DNA from: Verrucomicrobium sp.
GTDB taxonomy: Bacteria; Verrucomicrobiota; Verrucomicrobiia; Methylacidiphilales; GAS474
Direction: 5' to 3'
Assembly (NCBI GenBank): GCA_028283855.1
Contig: JAPWJX010000003.1
Coordinates: forward strand, 620,001 to 684,000
DNA: 64,000 nucleotides
Shown here: positions 48,821-57,151 of the stretch, piece by piece
How the letters are laid out: every line of letters starts with the position of its first letter
Position numbering within the stretch: the first letter of the stretch is position 1
Notes under the pieces: model-generated
Told to the model about the DNA's origin: nothing
The model's database searches: none
The model's input: only the letters and a program-made list of their open reading frames with translations
Made by a program: the position numbers and the translations under genes

Positions 48821-50518
48821 ATGTTGACGGACCGGGAATTCTGGCGGCGGCTCTTCCGCCACCGCGGCGCGCGCGCTCTTGCGGCCTGCCTGGTCACGAT
48901 TGTCGTCGGCCTGTTTCTGATCGGCTTTTTCCTGGGGCCCCTGGTGACCCTCGGCGCGCGGGTGGCGGGGGTCGACATGCAGATCGACCGTGTGCGCTGG
49001 AAGGCGTTGCACCGGGTGGAGCTGCGGGGCGTCTCCATGGGGGACTATTTCACGGCGGAGGCGATCGGGATCGAGTGGAAGTGGAAATACCTGATCCTGC
49101 ACCGCCGTTTCCGCCTGGTGGAGCTGGTGCGGCCGCAGGTTTTCCTCAACGCCCTGGACCACGCCTTTCCGCAGACGGCGCAGGACCAGGGGGAGGAATC
49201 GGAGCAGGACGACCCCATGGAGATGGTCCGCCGCTGGGCGTACGAGATCCGCATCAATAAGGGGGCGGTCTGGATCGGCCCGTTCGGGCCGGGCTTGCCG
49301 CCGATCCGCCTGGCCATCGGCCGCAACGCGCCGCTCTCCTGGCAGACCGGCTCCCTGACACAGGTCAACGACGCGCACGAGCCGCTGCAGGTGGCGGAGA
49401 CGAGCGACATCCGCCTCTACTCCCCCATCAACCCCATCGCGCCGGTGCTGGACCTGGGCACGCTGCGCATCACCTTCACCTGGCGCGGCCTGGAGCGGCA
49501 TGAGATCGCCAGCGTCTCCGTCGTCGCGCCGACGCTCTACATTGGGCCGAACCTCTTCGCCTTCTTCGACGCCGTGCAGGGAAAGGGCGACGCGCCCGCG
49601 GCAAAGACGCCGCCTCCCGCCTCCCCCTGGGTCATCCAGAATCTGGCCCTCACCCAGGGCACGCTGCATATCACCGCCTTCGGCGAGCCGGGCGTCGTCC
49701 TGCCGTTCACCTTCCGTTCTTCCGGGCAGAACATCAACCTGGCAGACCTGGACACTCTGCGGCTGCAGAACCGGATCGAGATCAACCAGCGCAGCTTCGA
49801 CTACCCGAGCTACGGCATCTCCCTCACGGGCTTCCAGGGGAAGCTCGACTTCAACCTGCCGCCCGGCCGCGGGCGGAACGTGGTGCAGTGGATCAACCTG
49901 GAGGAGCTGAGCTGGAAGGGGCTCAAGGCGCGGGACGTTTACGCCACCGTCACCTTCGACCGCACGGGGATCTACGGGCGGCTGGGGGGCAAGGTCTACG
50001 GCGGCTACATGAGCGGAAACTATTCGGTCGGTTTTGGCGAGGGGTTCCCCTGGCACGCCGGGCTCTACCTGGACCATGCCGAGGTGAAAGAGCCGGTGGA
50101 AAAGCTGGCCCACGGCGATTTCCGGCTGCAGGGGAAGGCCGGCTTCAACCTGACCGTCGATGCGAAGAGCCGCGACATCGAGAGGTGCCAGGGCAGTTTC
50201 TTCTTCCCGCAGGGCGGGTTCCTGCAGATTCCCTCCGCGCGGGAGGCGGGCAAGTCCCTCCAGGCCTCCGCGGACGGGCCTGTCTGGCGCCAGGAGCTGC
50301 AGTCCCAGATGGTCGAGCGGATCATCGACAGCTTCGCCGACTATCCCTTCAAGACCGGGACCCTCGACTTCGCCTATGGCCTCCCCGTCAGCACCCTGAA
50401 ACTGGACCTTGCGGGCGACGCCGGACGGCGTAACTTCCAAATCCGATGGAACCAGGAGGGGAAGGGAATCACCCTCCCGGAAAAAGCCCCGCCCAAGGTT
50501 TCGGTCCACATCGACTAA
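48821..50518 (+). CDS. AsmA/YdbH-like envelope lipid-transport protein
   Basis: 565 residues. One N-terminal membrane helix (ACLVTIVVGLFLIGFFLGPL), then repeated beta-strand modules (VDMQIDRVRWKALHRVELRG; ISLTGFQGKLDFNL; GLYLDHAEVKEP; KTGTLDFAYGLPVSTLKLDL), the repeating beta-groove design of AsmA-like bridge proteins. YdbH, TamB and YhdP in E. coli carry phospholipid across the periplasm. It is shorter than E. coli YdbH (about 880). Assignment to YdbH rests on the next gene being YnbE/YdbL-like. A GAGGAAGG ribosome site lies just before the start. Confidence 0.75.
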   Translation: MLTDREFWRRLFRHRGARALAACLVTIVVGLFLIGFFLGPLVTLGARVAGVDMQIDRVRWKALHRVELRGVSMGDYFTAEAIGIEWKWKYLILHRRFRLVELVRPQVFLNALDHAFPQTAQDQGEESEQDDPMEMVRRWAYEIRINKGAVWIGPFGPGLPPIRLAIGRNAPLSWQTGSLTQVNDAHEPLQVAETSDIRLYSPINPIAPVLDLGTLRITFTWRGLERHEIASVSVVAPTLYIGPNLFAFFDAVQGKGDAPAAKTPPPASPWVIQNLALTQGTLHITAFGEPGVVLPFTFRSSGQNINLADLDTLRLQNRIEINQRSFDYPSYGISLTGFQGKLDFNLPPGRGRNVVQWINLEELSWKGLKARDVYATVTFDRTGIYGRLGGKVYGGYMSGNYSVGFGEGFPWHAGLYLDHAEVKEPVEKLAHGDFRLQGKAGFNLTVDAKSRDIERCQGSFFFPQGGFLQIPSAREAGKSLQASADGPVWRQELQSQMVERIIDSFADYPFKTGTLDFAYGLPVSTLKLDLAGDAGRRNFQIRWNQEGKGITLPEKAPPKVSVHID

Positions 50519-50522
50519 TTTT

Positions 50523-51041
50523 ATGAAAGCCCACCTCCTCTGCCTCGCCCCGGCCCTGCTCCTCTGCTCCTGCGCGCCGACCGTCCATGTGGCGGTGCCG
50601 AAGCCGGTTGTCATCGACGTGAACATGAAAGTCGACGTGACGACGCGCGAGGAGGGCTCCGCCTCCAAGAGCCAGTCCCAGGCCAAGCCCGCCGCCCCCA
50701 GCGGGGACGCGGCCGCCGCCGACCACACCCGCCTGATGGGCGAGGTGCAGGAGCTGAAGAACTCCGGCCTGGTCGGGGAAGGGAAGGACGGCTACCTGGC
50801 CGTCCGCAACGCGCCGCAGGGCAAGCTCCCCACCGGGGAGGACTACGCCGCTTACGTCGGCCGCATCGTCAAGGAGGAGAACGACGCCCGCAAGGCCATC
50901 TACATGCAGGCGGCCACCAAGCAGGGCACGCCCCTGGACACCGTCCAGAAGGAGTCGGGCGAGCGCTGGCAGGACGCCGCCTATCCGGGCGAGTGGATCC
51001 AGGCCGCCGACGGCTCCTGGCAGCAGAAGAAGGGGAAGTAG
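50523..51041 (+). CDS. YnbE-YdbL-like fusion lipoprotein
   Basis: 172 residues. A lipobox signal (LAPALLLCSCAP) is followed by TVHVAVPKPVVIDVNMKVDV, which matches the YnbE pattern (CTPxIEVAAPKEPIxIxMNVK). After a 30-residue linker comes a YdbL/DUF1318 domain (about 78-172: GEVQELKNSGLVGEGKDGYL, IVKEENDARKAIYMQAA, YPGEWIQAADGSWQQKKGK). In E. coli ydbH-ynbE-ydbL are three genes; here the last two appear to be one chain. Four bases after the YdbH-like gene. Confidence 0.75.
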   Translation: MKAHLLCLAPALLLCSCAPTVHVAVPKPVVIDVNMKVDVTTREEGSASKSQSQAKPAAPSGDAAAADHTRLMGEVQELKNSGLVGEGKDGYLAVRNAPQGKLPTGEDYAAYVGRIVKEENDARKAIYMQAATKQGTPLDTVQKESGERWQDAAYPGEWIQAADGSWQQKKGK

Positions 51042-51048
51042 GCCGGCC

Positions 51049-51591
51049 CTAGTCGGCCTTCTTCTTCCGGCGGCGGGGCGCCGGGGCGCAGCAGGAGAAA
51101 TCGGGCCGGTGGACGTGGGGCTCCGCCGGGTGGCGCTTCTGGCAGTCCGGGCAGACGCCGTAGAAGCCCAGCTCGTGCCGCAGCCCGGTGTAGCCGAGCT
51201 TGTCGGCCACTTCCTTTTCCAATTTGCCGACGGGGCATTCCAGCTGGGTTTCCTCCACCTTGCCGCAGCCGGTGCAGAGGACGTAGTCCCGGTGGTCGCC
51301 GGGGAAGAGGAGGACGAAGAAGGGCGTCCGCTCGTGCAGCCAGATGCGCCGCAGCAGTCCCATCCCCTCCAGTGTCTGGAGGGTGCGGAAGACGGTGGCC
51401 GGATCGCACTGGGCCTTCACGGCTTTCCCCTCGCACACTTGGGCCAGGGTGACGGGCTGGGATTGGGTGGAGAAGAATTCCAGGACGGCCTCCCGCGCGG
51501 GGGTCCGGCGTAGGCCCATCTCCTCGCAAAGCCCGCGGGCCCAGGCGAGGCGGTCGGCGGCGGGGGCGTCGGTCTTCATGGGGACGGCCAT
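51049..51591 (-). CDS. Fur-family transcriptional regulator
   Basis: 180 residues (ATG 51591, or 51579). A winged-helix N-terminal domain ([35 protein letters not shown]) is followed by the metal-binding dimer domain with CTGCGK and CPDCQK zinc pairs and HRDYVL. An unusual C-terminus ([15 protein letters not shown]) adds two cysteines and a basic tail. It may be Fur, Zur or PerR-like. It is convergent with the Exb/YdbH operon and divergent from the GT2 gene. Confidence 0.88.
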   Translation of the reverse strand: MAVPMKTDAPAADRLAWARGLCEEMGLRRTPAREAVLEFFSTQSQPVTLAQVCEGKAVKAQCDPATVFRTLQTLEGMGLLRRIWLHERTPFFVLLFPGDHRDYVLCTGCGKVEETQLECPVGKLEKEVADKLGYTGLRHELGFYGVCPDCQKRHPAEPHVHRPDFSCCAPAPRRRKKKAD

Positions 51592-51659
51592 TCTGCCACA
51601 ATCGGGAGGGGCGGAAAAGCTTTGCCTTTGGCCCGGGACTCCCGGCATCTTGCCCGCGC

Positions 51660-52352
51660 GTGAAGCTCTCCGTCGTCATCCCCTGCTACAACGAGCGGGC
51701 GACCCTCCGCCGGCTCCTGGAAGCGGTCCGCCGGGCGCCCTACCCGGACAAGGAGATCATCGTCGTCGACGACGGCTCGACCGACGGGACGCGGGAAATC
51801 CTGCGCGGGGAGATCGAGGGTTCCGGCCTGGCCGACAAGATTTTCTACCATGAGGCCAATCAGGGCAAGGGGGCGGCGCTGCGCACCGGCTTTGCCGCGG
51901 CCACTGGGGATGTGGTGGTGGCGCAGGACGCCGATTTGGAGTACGACCCGGAGGAATACCCCCTCCTGATCGAGCCGATCCGGGCGGACAAGGCCGACGT
52001 CGTCTTCGGCTCCCGCTTCTGCGGCGGCCCGCACCGGGTGCTCTACTTCTGGCACCGCGTTGGCAACGGGTTCCTCACCCTCCTGTCGAACATGTTCACC
52101 AACTTGAACCTTTCCGACATGGAGACGTGCTACAAGGCCTTCCGCCGGGAAATTATCCAGGCGGTGCGGATCGAGGAGAACCGCTTCGGCTTCGAGCCGG
52201 AGATCACGGCGAAGGTCGCGCGGATGAAGGTCCGCATCTATGAGGTGGGCATCTCCTACCACGGCCGCACCTACGCGGAGGGGAAGAAGATCAATTGGCG
52301 GGACGGCGTCCGCGCCCTCTACTGCATCGTTAAATACGGGCTAATTCGGTAG
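51660..52352 (+). CDS. Glycosyltransferase family 2 (dolichol-phosphate mannosyltransferase-like)
   Basis: 230 residues from GTG 51660. [52 protein letters not shown] and [16 protein letters not shown] (DxD metal site) are the GT2/DPM1 motifs. [11 protein letters not shown] and [13 protein letters not shown] confirm the polyprenyl-phosphate sugar branch. It probably charges a lipid-phosphate with a sugar for glycan or protein glycosylation. No membrane helices. Its last 23 bases overlap the convergent TPR gene. Confidence 0.9.
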   Translation: MKLSVVIPCYNERATLRRLLEAVRRAPYPDKEIIVVDDGSTDGTREILRGEIEGSGLADKIFYHEANQGKGAALRTGFAAATGDVVVAQDADLEYDPEEYPLLIEPIRADKADVVFGSRFCGGPHRVLYFWHRVGNGFLTLLSNMFTNLNLSDMETCYKAFRREIIQAVRIEENRFGFEPEITAKVARMKVRIYEVGISYHGRTYAEGKKINWRDGVRALYCIVKYGLIR

Positions 52353-53553
52353 CCACGCGCGCAAGCAGCCCGTCCCAATCCCCGTGCCGCGCCTGGCGGA
52401 AGAGCCGCGCGGAGGGGTACCACGGCGTCGCCTCCGCCTCCGTCATCCAGCGCCAGCAGGAGGGTTCCGGCAGGAGAATCCAGACCGGCTTCCCCAGGCT
52501 GCCCGCCAGGTGGGCCACGGCGGTGTCGACGGTGATCACCAGGTCGAGGCCCGCGACGACGCGCGCGGTGTCGAGGAAGTCCTCGCACGCGGAAAGGTCG
52601 GAGGCGAAGGGGAGCCACGCCGCGCCGGGGGCTTCCTTTTGCAGGTTGATCCACTCCACGTTTGCCGCGTTCCGCAGCGGGGCCAGCGCCTCCGGCGGGC
52701 AGGAGCGGCTGCGGTCCTTGGTGTTGGCCCGGCCGCCCGCCCAGGCGACGCCGATCCGCCGCGGGCTTCCCGGAGGCGGCGCGGCGGGGATTTCCACGGC
52801 GGGCAGGAAAAGGGGCGGGGGGATCGCCGCCGGATCGGGGCAGAAGAAGCGGGGCAGGGAGAGGAGCGGCAGGTGGACGTCGTGCGGCGGCGGCGCGGGG
52901 CCGCGCCGGACGACGGCGTCAAAGCCGGGAGCGCCCTGCAGGAGCCGGACCAGTTCCGGCTGGCATTCCAGGATGACTGTGGCGCGCGGGTGGGCTTCCT
53001 TGGCCCGCGCGGCGAAGCGGGCGAATTGAAGGGTGTCTCCCAGGCCCTGTTCGGCCAGCAGGAGCAGGGTGCGGCCTTCCAGCGGCTCCCCGCTCCAGCG
53101 CGGCGTGTGGGGCGGCGGCCCGCCTAAAAGATGGGAGGAGAGGCGGAAGCGCCACTCGTATTCCTCCCAGCCCTCGGCCAGGCGGCCCCGGGAAAGCCAG
53201 AGCAGGGCCCGATGGGTGCGGGCTTCCGGATTTTCGGGCTCCAGGCGGAGCGCCTCTTCGTACGCGTTGAGGGCTTCCTGCGTCTGGCCCAGGTCGGCCA
53301 GCGCGGCGGCGTGGTAGACGCGGGCGCGGGAGAGGCGCGGATTGAGCGCCACGGCGCGGCGCAGCGCCAGCTCGCCCGCCTCCGGCTCGTCCAGGGTCAG
53401 GAGGGCGATGCCCCGGGCGCACTGGAAGGACGCGTCGTTCCCCAGGAGGGGGAGGAGCGGCTCCAGGACGTCGAGCATCTCGGCGAGCCTGCCCTGGGAG
53501 AGGAGGAGGCTGGCCTGGTCGAGGCGGGCGTGAAGGGGACCGTCCAGGTCCAC
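52330..53553 (-). CDS. TPR protein with C-terminal GT9-like (GT-B) domain, second copy
   Basis: 407 residues from GTG 53553. Three TPRs (about 25-125) and a GT9-like domain (about 145-407) with [20 protein letters not shown] and [20 protein letters not shown]. It is the same design as the 579-residue protein at 27465-29204 but with fewer repeats. It is the last gene of the long run that starts with the sensor kinase; a GT2 enzyme converges on it. Confidence 0.8.
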   Translation of the reverse strand: MDLDGPLHARLDQASLLLSQGRLAEMLDVLEPLLPLLGNDASFQCARGIALLTLDEPEAGELALRRAVALNPRLSRARVYHAAALADLGQTQEALNAYEEALRLEPENPEARTHRALLWLSRGRLAEGWEEYEWRFRLSSHLLGGPPPHTPRWSGEPLEGRTLLLLAEQGLGDTLQFARFAARAKEAHPRATVILECQPELVRLLQGAPGFDAVVRRGPAPPPHDVHLPLLSLPRFFCPDPAAIPPPLFLPAVEIPAAPPPGSPRRIGVAWAGGRANTKDRSRSCPPEALAPLRNAANVEWINLQKEAPGAAWLPFASDLSACEDFLDTARVVAGLDLVITVDTAVAHLAGSLGKPVWILLPEPSCWRWMTEAEATPWYPSARLFRQARHGDWDGLLARVATELARI

Positions 53554-53557
53554 GGGA

Positions 53558-54094
53558 TTACACCATCCCCAGCTTCTTCTTGCCGTCTTCGGAGATGCGT
53601 TCCGGGGACCAGGGCGGGTCCCAGACCAGGTTGACGTCGGCGCTGGAGACGCCGGGGAGCTTGGCGATTTTCTGCTGCGCCTCGCGGGCGATGACGGGGC
53701 CCATGCCGCAGCCGGGCGCGGTGAGTGTCATGGCCACCTTTATGGAGGCCCCTTCGGGCTTGGCGTCCAGGTCGAGGTCGTAGACGAGGCCGAGGTCGAC
53801 GATGTTCACCGGGATCTCCGGGTCGAAGCAGGTCTTGAGGGTTTCCCAAACGGCTTCTTCCGTCAGCGGGCCCTGGGCGGCGGACGCGGCCTCGACCTTT
53901 TCCTTCCCCAGCGCGTCGGCGAACTCGTTCTCGATCCGGTAGAGGCCGGGCTGGGTGGGGATGACGACGGTGAAGGAGCCGCCCAGCTCCTGGGTGATGA
54001 GGACGTGGGTCCCCTTGGAAAGGGACCACGCCTCCCCCTGGGGAATGCGGGTGGCGGTGACGTCGCGGGAAAGGGTGATGGTGGCGTCGCTCAT
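53558..54094 (-). CDS. sufT: Iron-sulfur cluster assembly protein SufT
   Basis: 178 residues. An N-terminal extension (SRDVTATRIPQGEAWSLSKG, about 1-75) precedes a MIP18/DUF59 domain (about 78-160) with CFDPEIPVNIVDLGLVYDLD and MTLTAPGCGMGPVIA, whose cysteine is the cluster-handling residue. This two-part form is SufT, an auxiliary factor in Fe-S maturation. The gene starts 36 bases after the YihY gene. Confidence 0.9.
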   Translation of the reverse strand: MSDATITLSRDVTATRIPQGEAWSLSKGTHVLITQELGGSFTVVIPTQPGLYRIENEFADALGKEKVEAASAAQGPLTEEAVWETLKTCFDPEIPVNIVDLGLVYDLDLDAKPEGASIKVAMTLTAPGCGMGPVIAREAQQKIAKLPGVSSADVNLVWDPPWSPERISEDGKKKLGMV

Positions 54095-54130
54095 GCCTTC
54101 ACCTTACTTCCAATTGCGGATTCCACAAGG

Positions 54131-55057
54131 CTACTTGGCGCGTTTCCGGAGGGCCGGGGGGGGGTCCCCGCGGTGTTTCCTCCGGCGGGTGGAGTCGACG
54201 CAGGTGAACTCCGCGCCGAAGAGGGCGATGAGCGCGCCGTAGAAGAACCAAAGGAGGAAGAGGGCCATCGAGCCCGCCGCGCCGAAGCTGGAGCCGATGG
54301 GGCTGCGCCCCAGCCAGGCGCCGATGGCGAGCTTGCCCACGTCGAAGAGGAGGGCGGCCAGGAAGGCGCCGGGCAGGACGTCCCGCCATTCCAGGGCCAC
54401 GTCCGGCAGCATCTTGAAGAGGAGGCCGAAGAGGAGGGTGAAGGTGCCCAGGGCGGTGATGCTTTCCGCCACCCCGGCGAAGGTGTGCCATGCCTGGCTG
54501 CCCAGAAGGGGGACGCCGTAGACGCGGGAGGCGGAGAGGCCGGTGCTGATGAGGAGGGAGGCCAGGAAAAGGAAGCCGATGACGATGACCATGAGCAGCG
54601 CCAGGCCGCGCCGCCGCAGGGACTGGCCCAGGCCCGCCGCGTCCTCCCGGGGGACGTTCCAGATGCGGTTGAGGGAGCGGTGAAGTTGAAGGAAGATTCC
54701 GTTGGAGCCGAAGAGCAGCGCGCCGACGCCCAGGGCGGCGGCGACGAAGTTGGCCCCCGGGTGGCTGGCGTGTTTTACCGCGGTGTGGAAAAGGCGGGTG
54801 TCCCCGGCCGTCCCCATCCATTGCTGGGCCTGGGAAAAGACCCCGCGCTCCGCCTCCCGCTGGCCCAGGATGGGGATGGCGATGGCGATGGCGACGATAA
54901 GGACGGGGGCGACGGCGAAGATGGCGTAGTAGGAGATCGCGGCGGCGTGGGTCGGCGCGTCGTCGGCGATCCATTTGCGGGCCGTCTCCCGGAGGACGGC
55001 CCAGGCCTCGGCGGGGAAGGAGCCCTTGCGCGGGCGCCAGCGGAACGAAGGGGGCAT
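54131..55057 (-). CDS. YihY/BrkB-family membrane protein
   Basis: 308 residues with six membrane helices. THAAAISYYAIFAVAPVLIV at the first helix, NRIWNV and WRDVLPGAFLAALLFDVGKL are the conserved family lines. The function is unknown (once called ribonuclease BN). It lies 9 bases after the TrpD-like gene. Confidence 0.9.
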   Translation of the reverse strand: MPPSFRWRPRKGSFPAEAWAVLRETARKWIADDAPTHAAAISYYAIFAVAPVLIVAIAIAIPILGQREAERGVFSQAQQWMGTAGDTRLFHTAVKHASHPGANFVAAALGVGALLFGSNGIFLQLHRSLNRIWNVPREDAAGLGQSLRRRGLALLMVIVIGFLFLASLLISTGLSASRVYGVPLLGSQAWHTFAGVAESITALGTFTLLFGLLFKMLPDVALEWRDVLPGAFLAALLFDVGKLAIGAWLGRSPIGSSFGAAGSMALFLLWFFYGALIALFGAEFTCVDSTRRRKHRGDPPPALRKRAK

Positions 55058-55066
55058 GCGGATATG

Positions 55067-56074
55067 CTAGGGCAAAGCGCGCATCTGCTCCAGCTTCGCG
55101 CGCGCGGCGCCGGAGCGCAGGGCCTCTTCCGCCAGGGCCAGTCCTTCCGCGACGGAGGCGGCGCGGCCCTGGGCCGCCAAGGCCAGGGCGGCGTTCCAGG
55201 CGACCAGGGCGCGGCCGAAGGGCGGCCCTTCCCCGCGCAGGACGGCTTCCACCAGGGCGGCGCTCTCCGCCGCGTCGGCGACGAGGAGGCCCTCAAGGGA
55301 GGCTTCTCCCGCCCATGGCGCGGCGGCGGGCAGCGCGGGGGCCAGGCGGTTTTCGCCCGTGGGGCTCGCTTCGCCGACCGGCTGCCCGCCGACTTCCCCG
55401 TAGGCGACGAGGCAGCGCGGCGCCCCCAGCTTTTTCAGCGCCTCCGCGTAGAGCGGGACGTGGGCGGGGCGGAAGACGCCGACGAGCCGCGCGCCGGGGT
55501 AGCAGGGGTTGAGGAGGGGGCCCAGGAGGTTGAAGATCGTCCGGCTGCCCAGGCTTTTGCGGACGGGGCCGACGACGGCCAGGCCCGGATGGAAGGCGGG
55601 CGCGTGGAGGAAGGCCAGGCCGCAGGCCCGCAGGCTTTCCCGCGCCGCCTGCGGCGTCAGGGCGGGGCGCAGGCCCAGGGCCTCGACGACGTCGATGCTG
55701 CCGGAGGGTTTCGTGACGCCCCGGTTGCCGTGCTTGGCCACCGGCGCGCCGCAAGCGGCGACGACGAAGGCGATGGCGGTGGAGACGTTGAAGAGGGGGA
55801 GCCCGCCGCCGCCGGTGCCGCAGCAGTCCAGGACGGGGCCGGGGAGGCCCAGGTCGGCCGTCTCCACCGCGGCCGCGCGGGGCAGGAGCGCGCGGGCGAA
55901 GGCGGCGAGCTCCTCCGCCGTCTCCCCCTTTTCCGCGAGGGCGGACAGGAAGGCGGCGCGGTCGGCGTCGCCGATGGTGGGATCGAAGAGGGTTTCCGCC
56001 GCCGCCCCGGCCTGGTCGGCGTCGAGGGGCGCGCCGCCCTTCAGCGTGTGGGCGAGGGAGAGGAGGATCGACAT
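55067..56074 (-). CDS. trpD: Anthranilate phosphoribosyltransferase-like protein with altered active-site motifs
   Basis: 335 residues of the TrpD fold. The glycine loop is CGTGGGGLPLFNVST where TrpD usually has GTGGDGxxTFNxST, then PVAKHGNRGVTKPSGSIDVV with the conserved HGNR. The second magnesium motif (GxDE followed by S) is absent: the region reads LVAYGEVGGQPVGEASPTGE. The fold would bind phosphoribosyl pyrophosphate, but normal TrpD activity is uncertain; a YbiB-like (TrpD2) non-biosynthetic role is an alternative. No other trp gene lies nearby. It is wedged between pilT and yihY in one operon. Confidence 0.75.
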   Translation of the reverse strand: MSILLSLAHTLKGGAPLDADQAGAAAETLFDPTIGDADRAAFLSALAEKGETAEELAAFARALLPRAAAVETADLGLPGPVLDCCGTGGGGLPLFNVSTAIAFVVAACGAPVAKHGNRGVTKPSGSIDVVEALGLRPALTPQAARESLRACGLAFLHAPAFHPGLAVVGPVRKSLGSRTIFNLLGPLLNPCYPGARLVGVFRPAHVPLYAEALKKLGAPRCLVAYGEVGGQPVGEASPTGENRLAPALPAAAPWAGEASLEGLLVADAAESAALVEAVLRGEGPPFGRALVAWNAALALAAQGRAASVAEGLALAEEALRSGAARAKLEQMRALP

Positions 56075-56079
56075 GGGCG

Positions 56080-57150
56080 CTAGGCCGTCGCCGGGGCGGG
56101 CGCGCCGGCCTCGAACCGCTGCTTGTCGATGGCCTTCATGTAGGCCTCCTCCGCCGTGATGAGGCCCTGGCGCAGCGCGCCCTCGATGGCGTCGTCCATC
56201 AGCTGCATGCCCTCGGCGCGGCCGCTCTTGAGGACGTCGACCAGCTTGGCCGTGGCGCCTTCCCGGACGATCGCGCCGACCGCCGGGGTGGCGACGAGGA
56301 TCTCGTTGAGGGCCAGGCGGCCCTTGCCGTCGGCGCGCTTGAAGAGGAGCTGGGCGCAGACGCCGCGCAGGGAGTTGGCCAGCATGACGCGGATCTGTTC
56401 CTGCTGGTCGGCGGGGAAGGCGTCGATGATGCGGTCGATGGTCTTGCGCGCGTTGTTCGTGTGGAGGGTGCCGAAGACGAGGAGGCCGGTTTCCGCGGCG
56501 GTGAGGGCCAGGGAGATGGTTTCCAGGTCCCGCATTTCGCCGACGAGGACGACGTCCGCGTCTTCCCGCAGCGCGGCGCGCAGGCCGGAGGCGAAGGTGG
56601 GGGTCTCCTGGGGCACTTCCCGCTGGGTGAGGCGGCTCTGCTTGTCGGCGTGGACGAACTCGATCGGCTCCTCGATGGTCACGATGTGCCGGGCGTAGGT
56701 GGAGTTGATGTAGTCGATGACGGCGGCCAGGGTGGTCGACTTGCCGGAGCCGGTCGGCCCGGTGACCAGGACCAGGCCGCTTTGCAGGTCGCCGAAGGCC
56801 TGGATGGCCGGGGGGACGCCCAGCTCGGCGATGGTCTTGATGCGGGAGGGGATGATGCGGAAGACCGCGCCCATGCCGTGAAGCTGGCGGTAGTAGTTGC
56901 AGCGGAAGCGGGCCGCCTCGCCGAACTCGTGGGCGAAGTCGAGGTCCCCCGCCTCCAGGTAGTGGCGCCAGTTTTCCTCCCCCGCCAGGGGCTGGAGGAG
57001 GGCGGCCATCTCCGCCTGGGTGAGGGGCTCCTCCCGCAGGGGGCGCAGGTCGCCATGGAGGCGGATTTTCGGCGGGGCGCCTTCCAGGAGGTGGAGGTCG
57101 GAGCCGCCCTGGTCGATCAGGGCCTGGAAGAGGGGGGCGATGGCGCTCAT
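56080..57150 (-). CDS. pilT: Type IV pilus retraction ATPase PilT
   Basis: 356 residues. Walker A TGPTGSGKSTTLAAVIDY, the Asp box IVTIEEPIEFVH, Walker B EDADVVLVGEMRDLETISLA and the His box LLVFGTLHTNNARKTIDRII are in PilT order. The C-terminal part GLITAEEAYMKAIDKQRF replaces the AIRNLIRE motif of classical PilT. It powers pilus retraction and twitching. The gene begins one base after the next PilT-type gene. Confidence 0.92.
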   Translation of the reverse strand: MSAIAPLFQALIDQGGSDLHLLEGAPPKIRLHGDLRPLREEPLTQAEMAALLQPLAGEENWRHYLEAGDLDFAHEFGEAARFRCNYYRQLHGMGAVFRIIPSRIKTIAELGVPPAIQAFGDLQSGLVLVTGPTGSGKSTTLAAVIDYINSTYARHIVTIEEPIEFVHADKQSRLTQREVPQETPTFASGLRAALREDADVVLVGEMRDLETISLALTAAETGLLVFGTLHTNNARKTIDRIIDAFPADQQEQIRVMLANSLRGVCAQLLFKRADGKGRLALNEILVATPAVGAIVREGATAKLVDVLKSGRAEGMQLMDDAIEGALRQGLITAEEAYMKAIDKQRFEAGAPAPATA

Positions 57151-57151
57151 G

